A stretch of DNA of 64,000 bases from Uloborus plumipes. Taxonomy: Eukaryota > Arthropoda > Arachnida > Araneae > Uloboridae. Position 1 is the first letter of the stretch; every line of letters begins with the position of its first letter. Location: the NCBI GenBank assembly GCA_038373865.1, contig JAXGGA010003947.1, positions 30,932 through 94,931 of the forward strand. The letters run 5' to 3'. The notes below the pieces were generated by a model. That model saw nothing but the letters and a program-made list of their open reading frames with translations, was not told where the DNA came from and ran no database searches. This document shows positions 46,601-58,386 of the stretch, piece after piece. A program made the translations under genes and the position numbers.

Positions 46601-47227
46601 TTTTATGTAAGTCATGGATAATTGGAGTTTTCTGGGAAATAAGTACTCCTTCTATACTTTTCCTGGAACAGACACCCCTGCCCTACAGGTAAAAATACTA
46701 GGAAGTATTCACCACCCTCCCTCTCTAAGAGTAAATTCTCAGAAGATCAAGAATAGGGCTTAAATGGGGAGGAATGAAACAATGATTTCTCTGGCTCCCC
46801 TTGCCCCCTGACGGATGACAGGACCTTTTTCTACATTGGAAAAAAAAGGGAAAACATGCTCTTTTACTGATAACACTTTCAATTCTTGGAATCTTATTCA
46901 TTCTCTTTGTCTGGGGAGCTGATTGCCTTTTCTTCATGAGCCATTTTCAGGGTGCAATTCTGGGGACAAAGACAATACATGCACGTTTTTTCAAAAGAAA
47001 TTGCATCAATATCGCGATCGGCTATACGATGCTTGAGACATCTTGTCTTATATACTGGGCGCAATTTTTCTATTTTTGAAAGGGCAGGGCGCAGTTTGAG
47101 GATTAAAACTAGGGCAGGGCGCATTTTGCCGATCTGAAAAAGGGCAGGGCGCTGCGCCCTTCAAAAACGGCCTAGCGGGAACACTACCAGAATCGATCAT
47201 GAAAATACCGGAATACAATCACCCCTG
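43655..47227. mobile_element. Nested element, CAGGGGTGATTGT ends, 6-bp duplication (long copy)
   Basis: Begins CAGGGGTGATTGTGAG and ends ACAATCACCCCTG; TTTGTG immediately flanks both sides (43649-43654, 47228-47233). The short copy at 57515-57848 shares both ends and a flush 6-bp duplication (TTTCAA). Much of its length is the hAT nested at 44971-47185. The rest is AT-rich without ORFs. Confidence 0.85.
44971..47185. mobile_element. Innermost nested hAT-like element
   Basis: TAGTGTTC.. left and ..GGGAACACT right, flanked by ACCAGAAT (44963-44970, 47186-47193). The short relative at 57515 has a single ACCAGAAT at the same place, an empty site. Subterminal GGGCAGGGCGC motifs repeat at both ends. 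A splice-bounded CpG-rich block lies at 46550-46605. Confidence 0.8.
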
Positions 47228-47598
47228 TTTGTGTTCAATTTTTTGAACAATATTATTTCAGTTCAGTCTCCTTCTCATGGACAATTTTTTTAGTTACATT
47301 TGCTTTAATAAATTTCTGAACATCTGTTCTTTTCCCCCTTCATCACAGAGATTATTAGCAGAAATTTTTAAGTTTTCAACACCTATTTCTAACGCACTTA
47401 TTAATCTACTTCTTGCTATTTTCAAAACGCAAAAAACTCCACAACACATGTGTGTCTCTTCCTCGATCACCTAGGCATAAACAGAGAAATCAGTCCAGTT
47501 CAGTTGATGGGCGTCTGTTGAAGTTACTGAGATGTATAAGAAAGTGGAGTTGTACCGCATAGGTATAACGGGCGAAAAGAAACCTTGGATAACACTCC

Positions 47599-48562
47599 CA
47601 TACCTGCCAACATGTCTTCATAGAAAATCTTGCAATTTCCCCTGTACTAAGGCAATAACCTTTTCTTTAATTAAAATTAGATATTAAATAAGGTATTGTA
47701 ATTATATCACTGCCACTTTCAGTAGTTTTCTTTCATTTTAATTACCATTTTAACTTTTCCTTAGATTTTCAATTGAATAAATTCATTTCAGTTACACAAT
47801 TTTCGGTGAAGTATGTTCTGAATATCAGCATGCTGGGAAGGAAAAAAAAACATGAATAATAAAAAATAAATGACGTAAAAGTAGGCTTCACTAGCCATGT
47901 CAAAATAACTTCCAGCTGTCAAAAATATTAAAATACTTTCAAGATGAAAAAGGACTGAAATCTCAACACAGGAAGCAATTTTTCGTTGACTATAGATCAG
48001 TTTTTTTAAATGAATTTATTTATTAATTATAAAAATATAAAAATGATGCAATAAGTTCATTTAAGATAGCAATACGTCAAAATAACTTCCAACCATCAAA
48101 AATATTAAAACACTGACAAGATGTTAAAGGATTGGAATGTCAAACAAACGAAGCGATTTTACCAGAATCGCGGGTAAAATGTAACATGTGAAATGGGGAG
48201 GAAAAAATTTAAAAAATATTAAAATAAATAATTAAAGGTGATAACCTAAGGTAGCATTTGTTGATGTAACCTAAAATTTTCACAAATATTAATATATTCG
48301 CACGATGCAAAAGGATTGCAGTCTCAATCACATGAACCAGTTTTCCGGGAAGTACGCGCTCAGTGCTGAAATATGACGACGTTTATCCTCTCCCTCGCGT
48401 TATTTAGTTATAGCTGAAATTTAGTTATGTGAAAAAAAAAAACACCGGAATAGATGAAAAATCTGTAGAAAACGTCCGATTTTACACCTTTACTGTACGA
48501 TCGTACAATAATGCAAAAAAAATGTACATTGTACTGCCAAAACGTACAAGTTGGCAGGTATG
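47599..48562. mobile_element. Nested TIR element, CATACCTGCCAAC ends
   Basis: CATACCTGCCAACATGT and inverted ACAAGTTGGCAGGTATG, with CACTCC on both sides (47593-47598, 48563-48568). It contains GTACGATCGTAC, a perfect palindrome, near the right end. No transposase. Confidence 0.8.
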
Positions 48563-49188
48563 CACTCCAGCTTTAAATTCATGGTGAAAAAGAAAGGAAA
48601 AATAACTGAAACAGTTTTTTAAAAATTAAGGAAATTTTTCCAAAATTAAGGACTTTTTAAGGGTTTTTTAGGGACCTTAATTTTGCTTGATAAAATTAAG
48701 GGTTTCTTAAGGGTTTTTTAAGGAAGTACGAACCCTGTAGTAGTACAAAGCATTAAACATCAACACAAAGGTAAAGTTCAATCCAGAATGTTAAGTAGTT
48801 TTTTGCAAAAATTAGTGCGATAAATGTGAAATTCAGCAAAATTATAACAAAGTACACACAAAATAAAAATTATTTACAAAAGTTGTAAAAATATATTTAC
48901 ACTGTACAAGGGATGAGCATTATTGAAAGATGAGTAAGAAAATATTAGACAAGTTGATTCGGGTTTGAAATCACTCAGGAGGTTTATTTGATTATGAAGT
49001 CACTCCAAATATTCATTCAATTCTGAATTTTAAGATATTCATTTGATTGCTGATCATTGCATTGAGAATCATTTGATATATCATGGTCATTCATTTAGGG
49101 GAATTTCAAGCACATGCATTGCAGTGTAAATTAACAATAATTGAATTTATCAAAATGTACTCTAAACAAAAATTTTCAATAAAACTAC

Positions 49189-49303
49189 CTGGGATTTTGA
49201 GCATTACAATGATATACGTAATCCATAATGCGCCGAGGACTCCTGAGAAATGCTCCATATTTTTTCTTTAAATCACTTCGAAATTGCTTCACTAGATATG
49301 GAC
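49189..49303 (-). CDS. ABHD4: ABHD4/ABHD5-family hydrolase, exon 4
   Basis: Acceptor TTATTTTTAG and donor GTAGTT on the - strand. Two bases complete a Gly codon, 37 codons follow, two bases are left for the next Ser codon. It reads PYLVKQFRSDLKKKYGAF.. and ends DYVYHCNAQNP, close to the x-YIYHCNAQNPSGE signature of ABHD4. This is the cap-like region between the nucleophile and the acid/His parts of the fold. Confidence 0.92.
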
Positions 49304-49870
49304 CTAAAAATAAAATGCACAATGTTATAAATTGTGAAAATATTTCTCAAATACTGAAACTAATCTCGTATAAAAACATAAAATGTATGGACATTTTGGA
49401 CATTGGTGCTATATCCTATAAGTTTATGAGACAATGAAATGTATTCAGAAACAATGTTGCACAGAATATTAGAAAGCTGCACTGATGGAATAAAATAAAT
49501 TATTTTATTCACAAACGCCGAACATTAGCGACTAAAACAGAGCTCCAAGTTCCCGAGCAACCCCAGCAATTTTTAACAACGTCTTCATATTGAGATAGCA
49601 CACTACAACTCTTCAATTGTTCAAAAGTCCATTAATCGATTTGAGTCATACAAAGATAAGATTGGTGAATTCACCATTCAAATTCAAAATATAGTCTCGC
49701 AAACAGTCATGTGCAGTGAGACCTCTAAAGAGAGCCACTGCTGTCTTCCTTGGATAACTTGGCATCGACCTCCGCCCCTCACCCCCCAGAAGAAACAAAA
49801 GACATCTTCGAACATTTTTTAAAATTTACGACATTTTCATTTCAATTAAATGATTTTTTTTTAATTTTAG

Positions 49871-50374
49871 GTTACTTTAAACAATTTAGATGATATTATA
49901 TGTATGATTTTGTTCCATCAAGGATTATTTATTGAATCTAAGTTTGGTATTTTACTCTTAATAATTACAAGCTTAGAAAAACAAAATTTAGAACTTGTCA
50001 ATGCAAAAAGCTATATTGATAAATTGAATGCAATTTTGAAGAAAGCAAGAGGCAAGACTGATCAGTTGCAAAGTCAAGCAAGGTTTTCGAGAAAAACCTA
50101 AGCTTCTAAAGAGCAAGAAAGATCTTTTATATTAACGGGTGAATCAACAAATTTTGGTACAGAATTGTTAGCAAGTGCATCACTTTTCTTCAAATACGCA
50201 CCAATTACATCAATAGATGCTGAAGAAAGCTTCTCCAGGCATTAAGTTTTTCTTTCGGAGGAAAAAAAACATTCTTTCACATTTGAAAGTATCAAAAAAC
50301 TCTTAATAATCCACAAATGCGTTTTTTTGCACTTTTATAAAAGGTACATGCTGTTGCTAATGCACCATAGTTAA
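49871..50374 (+). pseudogene. Decayed hAT transposase, C-terminal part
   Basis: One frame with two internal stops (TAA 50099, TAA near 50247). The end reads ASLFFKYAPITSIDAEESFS, then KKHSFTFESIKKLLIIHKC, the hATC dimerisation pattern (YAP-T-S-x-x-x-ERSFS..). The upstream part contains SLEKQNLELVNAKSYIDKLN, like the linker before hATC in related transposases. The DDE core is absent. It could be a remnant of a source for some hAT MITEs here, but no terminal repeats link them. Confidence 0.7.
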
Positions 50375-50426
50375 TTAGTAGGTTATGAAGATTTGGGGGG
50401 CCAGTGCCTCAAGAGATTAAACTTTA

Positions 50427-50655
50427 TTAACTCATTAATACCTGACATTTTTTTTCCAAAGATATTTTGTATACTGGTTACACGTCTACAGAACACACTT
50501 TACAATGGTTATGTGCTGCAATCTGTTAATAATGAATTGAAACAATACCAACGTACTCATTGAACACTATTATTCGGTTGAAATGTTCTTTATCGGAAAA
50601 TTCAGACACCTTTTAGACCGTCCCTAAAAAGGGACGCTAGGCATTAATAGGTTAA
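50427..50655. mobile_element. piggyBac-like MITE, copy 2
   Basis: TTAACTCATTAATACCTGAC at the left and GCTAGGCATTAATAGGTTAA at the right, both bounded by TTAA. Shares end and internal sequence with 20769-21286 in reverse orientation; carries CCCTAAAAAGGGACG next to one end. Confidence 0.75.
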
Positions 50656-51318
50656 CATTTAAGACTCCACAGAAAAGATTTACAGCAAAAAGAGAGGAAA
50701 TAACAACCAGGGCACCGGCAGGAGTCCAATAGCCGGCCTCTTGCTTTCGATGCGAAACTTCTACCTCTGTGCCATCGATGCCCCATAAATGGCATGGTAT
50801 ATCAAAGCATATTAAAATTAAAAATAAACAAATGAATAAACTATGGCTCTTAATACATTTCTACTTTAATATTATGCTATTTTAGCATTTATTTCAAACT
50901 TTAATGAAATCTGTATCGTGATTTATGTTGATACAGTAAACTTTGATTATTTGCCATTTGGATTATACAAGGGCTTTCACAATATAGTTTTCTATTTTTA
51001 TGGTGTATTGAATGCTGAAAAATGCAAGTGCATTGGACGTTTTTACATTTTAAAGATATTTTTTACATTCAATGTTATCAGTTTCAGCTATAATTTAAAC
51101 GTATGTATTGAGTTATTGACTTCTTTAGCTACTGCATCCACTAGTATAAATTATCAAACACAGTTAAAGGTAAATTTATGACAGAAATAATGTTTCAAGT
51201 GAAAATTAATGTTAAAATACAAGAGAAAATCTTTTATTTTAAATGCATTGTTTATATATTCATGGGAATTTTTCGACATATTTAAGGGCATTTTTTGCAT
51301 TTTACGGGATTATTTTTA

Positions 51319-52810
51319 AAGACTAGCAAAAATACCCGGCTTTGCCTGGATCAGTAATAATATTGAGAAACAATTTATACTCACCTTTGGTTTTTTTCCT
51401 GAACTGAAAGAACTTTGACTATTTTTAAAATGTCGCCAAATTTGCGGTAACTTATGTTATACCTAGGATAATTTTGCTCCCCTCCCTACTTTAGGAATAT
51501 AAATTAAGTATTATTATGTCACTAATTTTTGTCACAGAGAAACAGTCATCAAATACTGAGATACTACAGTGGACCATAAAATGACGTAAAAGTTTTTGTC
51601 CAAAATGATTTCGAAATTAATAGGAAACATTTGACATTTATTTGTGCAAAAACGCATATTAATGGTAATTTTAATCTTGTTTAAGGAATTTATTAATTTA
51701 GCATGAGGAATACTTTACGTTTTGACATAATTTTAAAAAGGTTTTTAATGGATACATACGGAATCAGCCAACAAAAGAAAAAAAACTTTTTTTCAAGTGT
51801 AGGAGTATTATATTGGTGATTACGATTTTACCGCAGTCCATAAATATCAGACAAATATCGTTTTATTTTGGTTACGTCATGTAATAAGTAAAGTATTATT
51901 ACGTAGTCTTTGGCACAAAAACTGGGGTCAGTTGAAAAAATCGCTGAGAATCTCAGTTATTAAAATCTTCCTGCAACAAATTTGGCAAAATTCCTGTTCA
52001 ATTGAATACTAAGTAACTGCCCAATTGCAAGTACGCCGAGAAAGTGCCAAATCAACGCAAACAAATTTAAGAAATGCCGTTAAGTTGTATTTAAAGCTCC
52101 ATCAAACTGGAAAATAATGAACCTAATCCATTTATTAGTTGCCAATCTCTTCAAGCGATGTTGTTATCGATACTTTAAAACACTCGGCACTACACAAACA
52201 ACTATTTACAAAACTCGCGAAAATAATTGATGCAGTGAACAATCTGCTAAAAAAGGAATACAATTTATTCTACAAAATAATATTTGCACGTTTCAAAGTA
52301 CAATAAAAAACACATAGCTAAAGGATAAATATTCTACTTACAACTAGGACTACAAAATGTTTTAAAATATACAAATCATGGTAAAAGCTCGTTAGAGAGC
52401 TGGCTCACGTTAGTTTCCAATGTCTATGTAAAAGCCTTTATATTAACCATGAAGCTGAAAAAAATTACTTTTTGATTTGACTTGAGAAAAGCCTTGAACA
52501 TTTAATGCAAAAAGAGGAAATGATACAGGCAATTCTAGCTATCGACAGGGAGTTGAGATGATGCACTAAATACTAAATTAGTTTACTGGAAGCCTTCGAG
52601 GATTTATGCGAAAAATGTACCTTAAATTGGAATGAAAAAAGCACTACCAATCAAACTTTTTCGAATATCGTTATAAATTATAGCCTATGTGTTATTCTGA
52701 TGTATAAGCTACATCATGGTAAAAGTTTTATTAAAATCCATTCAGTAGTTTTTGCGTGAAAAAGGAACAAAAATCCATCCATACATCCATCCAAACTTTC
52801 GCATTTATAA
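51319..52810 (+). repeat. CCCGG-type repeat
   Basis: Starts GACTAGCAAAAATACCCGGC and ends with a CCATCCATACATCCATCC array and TTTATAATAGTAC directly before the next such repeat. No ORF. Confidence 0.45.
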
Positions 52811-53620
52811 TAGTACTAGCCGGGTACCCGGCCCTGCCCGGGTTTCTGTGGATGTAGGGTGGATCAGTGAAACTCATTCATAAATTTCCCAACACTAAAG
52901 TGTATATCTATAAACATAATGGCTACTTCTGTAAACAATGGCTATGTTATGGATAAACTGTAAAAAAAATAATGCAAGCTAAAAAAAAATAGCAAGCTAC
53001 AAATAATGTTTGAGTAAATAGGAAATGTTATAAGCTTGGTATATTAAAATAAATATATATTTACAGTATCAATCGCACTGAAATTAACCATTTCCAAATA
53101 TTGCTCGTTAAATAAGTCCCATTATTAGTTTCTATCCTCGTGACAACATTGGTGAGGTGAAAACATCTTATGTACCTAATTTAGAAATTTTTTTGACTAT
53201 AAACCCTTTCTATTCTCTAACTATTGCCAAAATCAATTTTTTTTTATTTCACCCGTTAGCGATTGTAGGCTCATATAAATATAAAAATCCTTAGAAGGCA
53301 ATAAATTCCATACTTACTCCAGAGAAGCCTTGGTTCAAAATTTTCAATATGATTACAATCAATATTGTTGCTGCATGGCACCAAATTTTTGCAACAATGG
53401 GTTGAAAATTTAATCATTTATTGGGGAAACGACATAAAATTAACTGTTTTCCATAATAACTTTCTTAAACTAAGCTTTTTAGAAATAAATTATAGCTTAT
53501 CCTGCTCCCTGTTACTGTAGCTATCTAGGGTGAAAAAATGGTTAAAATCGGTCCAGTAGTTTGGAAGATTACCCCGGACATACGTTTTCAAAAGTAGTCT
53601 TTTATGTATATAGATTAAGA
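52811..53620 (+). repeat. CCCGG-type repeat
   Basis: Starts TACTAGCCGGGTACCCGGCC and ends GGAAGATTACCCCGGACATACG followed by TATGTATATAGATT. The second half aligns with 24300-24695. Confidence 0.6.
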
Positions 53621-53696
53621 TTTTTAGGGCATCAAAATTCAAGCTCCAGTTATTATTATTAGAAATTCAAACATAGGTAAAAAAAGAAATACTAAC

Positions 53697-53957
53697 CGAA
53701 CGGACCAGCCAACCTCACACAAGCCAAATAATTAAATCCTTGTAGAAAGCTGTTCAGGAACTTAACCCAAGAGTCCATTTCATAGCGATGCATGAGAGAA
53801 ATGGGTTTTTCTGGTAAGCCCCACGGGTCCACTAAAATAAGAAGGGCAACCCTGGCTGGGTAGTGCAGGGCATAGGAGGCTGCAATGTAGCCCCCCATGC
53901 TGTGTCCAAGGAGTATGAACTTGTCCAATCCCACCGCTGTTCTCCATTTTTCAAGGG
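53697..53957 (-). CDS. ABHD4: ABHD4/ABHD5-family hydrolase, exon 3 (nucleophile)
   Basis: Acceptor GTTTTTATAG and donor GTTAGT on the - strand; 86 codons plus split codons. It contains FILLGHSMGGYIAASYAL, the G-x-S-x-G nucleophile elbow with Ser present. ABHD5 proteins of vertebrates have Asn here, so this is the ABHD4-like (potentially catalytic) state. ILVDPWGLPEKP follows, a strong family signature, and the exon ends VRLAGPFG. The family acts on lipid droplets or membranes as N-acyl-phospholipid lipase, acyltransferase or lipase co-activator; which applies here is not shown. Confidence 0.95.
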
Positions 53958-54212
53958 CTATAAAAACAAACACAAAAATATTAATGAAAAAGAGCAGTAA
54001 AATCCCATGTGCATGAGCAGTTGAAAAGTTTCAAGCTCAAATACTTCCATTTTTTTTTTAAGTTAGATTTTTTTTTTTTTTTATAAACACTTAGCTTAGG
54101 TTGTTCATGTTTTCTTCAAGCAAGTTGTACATATGTACCAAAATAAGTATACATTAAAATTAATATTTAGTTATCTATCGCTAGAATGAAGAAATTTCTT
54201 TATCTATTAAAG

Positions 54213-54465
54213 TTAACCTCTATTTTTGAACCTTCAGGAGCCGGGAGGTACACATGCTGTACCGTAACTATTTTTTTTTCTAGAGGACGGGGTTGAGATT
54301 TTCACTCGAACCCTTTGGAGCCGGGGATTTTTTCAAGGTTTCATACATCTGGTACGACAGTTTATACCTTCTCTTTTCAATGAAAAAGAAATCTGTGGTT
54401 CAACTGTCGTACTACCTGGGTCAAAAGAAAAATTTCTAAAAAACAGCCCAGTTCCAAAAGGTTAA
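54213..54465. mobile_element. piggyBac-like MITE (TTAA-flanked)
   Basis: TTAACCTCTATTTTTGAACC and inverted GTTCCAAAAGGTTAA with TTAA at both limits; GGAGCCGGGA and GGAGCCGGGG repeat inside. No ORF. Confidence 0.6.
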
Positions 54466-54653
54466 CACTATTACTAAGTCTTAGCACAGCATTTTCGTGG
54501 AATATAACCCCCACATAAAATGAGGGTACATAATATCTGCGCTGAAAACCTACTTTATTTTTTTAAAAAAAATGCAGCAATAACTTTTTTTAAAATAAAT
54601 GCAAATCATTACTTGATATAACAGATAACATGTTATGCTCTAGAAGTACTCAC

Positions 54654-54932
54654 ATATAAAAAATTGCATCTCTGCCTCTAAGGCATCACTGCTAAAATCA
54701 GGTCTCGAACTCTGTCCGAAGCCGAGCAAGTCGATCGCGTAAACTGGTCGAGAGGCAGACAAGCTGTCTAAATTCATCAGCCACAATCCAACACCACCGG
54801 CAAATCCATGCAGCAACACCAAAGGAATCCCGTCCGCATTAGTGTTCATACAAATGGTCCATATGTAGTTGTCCTCTAGACCACAGCATTTTCCAATATT
54901 AACATATTTTGAGGAGTAAGGATGTTTCAAAT
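54654..54932 (-). CDS. ABHD4: ABHD4/ABHD5-family hydrolase, exon 2 (oxyanion region)
   Basis: Acceptor TTCTCTTTTAG and donor GTGAGT on the - strand; two bases, 92 codons, one base. It reads [15 protein letters not shown].., then [20 protein letters not shown] with the HGFAGG oxyanion-hole motif and [17 protein letters not shown], the usual start of the alpha/beta-hydrolase fold. Joins exon 3 through a Ser codon. Confidence 0.94.
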
Positions 54933-55892
54933 CTAAAAGAGAATTTTTAAAAAAGAAAGAATTGATCATCTGCTAAAACCCAGTGAATGATGTTTCATTC
55001 TCACACATGCTAAAAGAAATTTTATAATGTAGCTCATATTCATTTTAGTTTCAATCTATTTCTTGTTAGCAGGGCCCATATGATTAGTTGACTTCTTATT
55101 GAGTAAAATTCAACAGCTTAGTCAGGGAAGTAACCAGTATTAGAAAAAGTTTATTGTTAGTCTCAATTTGCGACCAACAATGTTGATTTAACGTGCAAAT
55201 TTCCAACTCTTAGCCTAATTTGGTGCTGAAAGTTTCAGATCACACTAAAGAATTTCTTTCCCGACTCATTGTGATTAGGACCTGTGATTGGCTCAAAGGA
55301 TAAATTTGTAAAAGTAAATTTTCAATTCAATCAATTTTTCCATTAATAAAAGTCATTATCTTTTGCACTTCAAATATATTATTGGCAGTGTATAACACGC
55401 AGGAGTTCCTATCGCTACAGTCTCCGATGGAAAAAAAAATATTTCGATATCTATATTTCACTCATTGTTGCCTTGATTTAAATTCTAATTTTTATCACTG
55501 CTCTAGATCAGGGGCATTAAATAGGCGAATCTCAAAGATTGCAATAAATACAGCACAGATACACAAATTAACTTAACAGCAATGGAAATAAATTGTTATT
55601 ATACTCGGTTACTTTAAAATAGGTGTACCAATTTTTGAAATTTTTGCGTCGTCTCTGGAGAAACCGTACGAAAGAAAACAGCTCCACTCTTTTTTTTATG
55701 CACTGCTGTCGAGACATTTCGTTTATATTATGTGAATCGAATTGGGCTGACGCTTTTATTTATATCCTCATGTCTCAGTTATTTCTCAACGTTTTCTAAT
55801 GAATCTAGTGCTAAATAGTTTGTTTTAGCAAGACCTCCCATCATGAGTATCCGTTAGAAAATACTTCAAAAAGTATTCTATTAACGTTGATT

Positions 55893-56504
55893 CAGTAGTT
55901 GGAAAAACTACATATTTTTCGTAGCGAATTACAACTACTTTATTATAAATGTAGTTAACTACAGCTACAACTACTCTTTTATAAATGTAGCGAGCTATAC
56001 TACTTTTGAAATGTAGTTGCTACTTCGTAACTTTTTTAAAAATAAACAAACATCAAGAATACACCGTTTAAGGATCGAACGAAAAAATTTGAAAAGTGGA
56101 TCAGATTAAAAAATTACCTCATTCGAATATGGAATAGAAATAGGAATTGTCTTTGAATTTATTTGTTACTTTTCCTTTTTGTTCTTTTTTTTTTTTTTTT
56201 TGCTAAAATTTGTCCTTTTTAGATTTTTTTACAATTTTTACGAATATTCGCCACAAGAAAAACCTTGTTTTTTTCCTTCGTTCTCTTTTTTTTTTTTTTT
56301 CAAATTTTTTTCATTTATTTATCTATTATTATTTTTTTTAATTCAAAAGTAGTTTTCAGAAATCGCTACAAACTACTATTATTTTGTATCGCGCTACTCA
56401 CTACTCTACTTTTTTTAGAAGGTAGAGCACTACACTACAAACTACTAAAAAATGTAGCTACTACAGTAGTTTCGCTACTTGTAGCAAGCTACTTCAAACC
56501 ACTG
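55893..56504. mobile_element. hAT MITE with CTAC/GTAG repeats
   Basis: CAGTAGTTGGAAAAACTAC and inverted GTAGC..CAAACCACTG, with a perfect 8-bp duplication CGTTGATT (55885-55892, 56505-56512). Subterminal regions are full of TGTAGCTAC-type motifs. No ORF. Confidence 0.9.
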
Positions 56505-56750
56505 CGTTGATTGATTAATAGTTTACGCACAAACCAATTTTAATATTTTGCATTTAACCATTGTTGCAAAAGCTAAATGGGAAAAAAGTCCACAGCGCCA
56601 TAACTAAGACAACCATAAGAAAAAGTGCGAAGAGGGGGGAAATTAATTTTTTCTCCTGGCTGCCTCTGGTTACACAGGGTATAACAATACACAAATATAA
56701 AGCTTGAATGTAAAATAAAATAAAGGTGAAAAAAGAATAAAATTAATTAC

Positions 56751-56935
56751 TAGAGAAAACCTCTTCTTCTGCTATTTCTAAAGCTTGAGTTGATGTAGGA
56801 CTCCAATGAAACCAGCTCATAATCCATTGAGGACATACTTTGAAGAAAAAGTTAGGAACAATATTAACTGCATAAGACAGACACTGCCCCAATATCTCAG
56901 CTTTTGAAAATGCAGGAATGGCAGAGCTGAAAAAC
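56751..56935 (-). CDS. ABHD4: ABHD4/ABHD5-family hydrolase, N-terminal coding exon
   Basis: Acceptor TTCGCTTTTCAG and donor GTAATT on the - strand; phase 2 entry, 61 codons, one base out. The in-frame ATG at 56820-56818 starts MSWFHWSPTSTQALEIAEEE, matching the W-x-x-W-x-PTS-x-x-L-x-x-AE N-terminus of ABHD4/5, and would give a 342-residue protein, the length I recall for vertebrate ABHD4. The frame is open for 38 residues upstream of this Met (FFSSAIPAFSKAEILG..), so a longer N-terminus using another exon is possible. Confidence 0.88.
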
Positions 56936-57514
56936 CTGAAAAGCGAAAGCCTTTGTAATAAGTACAAATTCAATTTTATTGCTGTTAGTCACTTAAAATG
57001 CAGCCACAAATACACACAAACAAAAAAACTGCAGCATAGCTTCCAAGTACCCGGGAAAAACTTTGCTTTGTAATGCAGGGTAGGAGGGTAGAAAATGTGT
57101 TTTACCCATTTTATAAACTATAGCATGGAAAGCCAACTCCGTGGTGTTTTTTTTTTTTTTTTTTTAAACTAAGGACCAAGAGTTTTTTAAGAAACCCCCC
57201 AAAACCCAGCTTTAATTAGGTTTTTTTTTCCTAAAGAAAGATGTGAGTTCATGTTTTTTAAAGGAAAAAGTGAGGAATTAATTCAGGAGAAACACATCAG
57301 TAAAATTTCATTTCTAGGGATGCACCGAGTACTCGGTAAGTATTCGGTACTAGGCCAAATTTGGATCAGGTACTCGGCCGATACCTAGTTGTAGAAAATT
57401 GAATAGTTCAAGACACATTTTTCAATAATTAAAAATATGCAAATATATATATATATATATATATATTGGAGGAACAAATTATGGGTATACTGCCATCTAG
57501 TGAGAAATTTTCAA

Positions 57515-57848
57515 CAGGGGTGATTGTCAGTTCATGAAAAAATACCTGAAAGTTTTAAAGAGAAAATACAAATCGATTGCATTTTTTAAAATGAAGGCAT
57601 CAAAATAAAAAAGGATGTAAATAAAATAATTTATTAAAGTTAAAAAATAAGATTAGAATGGCATCTTAACATTTCTATACGATGATTATTGTTAGTGATT
57701 ATCGGTATAATCACCGAAAATTCGAAAAAGCAAAAAAATACTGAAGGTGGGAAGATAAAAGTATAATTAAAAATATTTTATTTCCGGTATTTTCGAACAT
57801 TAAAATACCAGAATCAATCATGAAAATACCGGAATACAATCACCCCTG
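57515..57848. mobile_element. Short CAGGGGTGATTGT element (6-bp duplication)
   Basis: Same ends as 43655-47227, flanked by TTTCAA (57509-57514, 57849-57854). Near-identical subterminal blocks (CATGAAAAAATACCTGAAAG; CATGAAAATACCGGAATAC) but only 334 bp, without the nested hAT. Confidence 0.88.
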
Positions 57849-58166
57849 TTTCAAGTTAATTTTGAAAGTATTGAAGTTTTTAATGCTTCAATACAGTAAA
57901 TCTTCATTTTAATATCCCCAAAAGTTTTTAAAAATTATTCAAGTTTTGAGAACTAGAACTAATCAATAATAGATTAATATAATTCCAACTTAATTGATAC
58001 TTTATATTTATTCATTTAATGTAGTTTCATTTTAAAAATAACTTTTTTCTAAAATTTTTGACAAAATAAATAAAATATCTTAAACAATGCATTAGTTAAA
58101 TTCAGTGGGATTTTTGTTCTAAGAACTAATCATATAGAGATCCATTCTAATGATCAGTTTATATGT

Positions 58167-58386
58167 CAGGGTTCGAATTTACTGCTGGTCCATTGGTTCC
58201 AGACCAGTAAAACTCGCCTCGAGTCACCATAAAAATAATAAACAATCCAAGACCACCATTTACTTTTAAGAAAAATAATGTGGTTAATGATTTAAGGCGG
58301 ACCAGTGATGTTATCTATTAACCAGTATAGATTCCTGTTCACTGGTCGAGAAGACTAGTAAAATTTTGTAATGATTTCTAACCCTG
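58167..58386. mobile_element. hAT-like TIR element, CAGGGTT ends
   Basis: CAGGGTTCGAATTTACTG and inverted ATTTCTAACCCTG, with GACCAGTAAAA/ACTGGTC repeats inside. No target duplication found, so it may be a deletion product. Confidence 0.5.

Larger units (their letters stand above)
43486..48737. mobile_element. hAT element carrying nested insertions
   Basis: CAGGGTTCATACTT at the left and inverted AAGTACGAACCCTG at the right, flanked by a perfect 8-bp duplication TAGTAGTA (43478-43485 and 48738-48745). Removing nested elements leaves about 700 bp with AATTAAGGACCTTTTAAGGG subterminal repeats. No transposase. Lies in an ABHD intron of 7.8 kb. Confidence 0.85.

Noticed and set aside
50710..50785. 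tRNA-like sequence on the - strand with an A-box-like TGGCACAGAGG and a B-box-like TTGGACTCC
   Set aside because: The ends can pair, but no proper T stem, D stem or anticodon arm forms; at most a tRNA-derived SINE remnant or chance.
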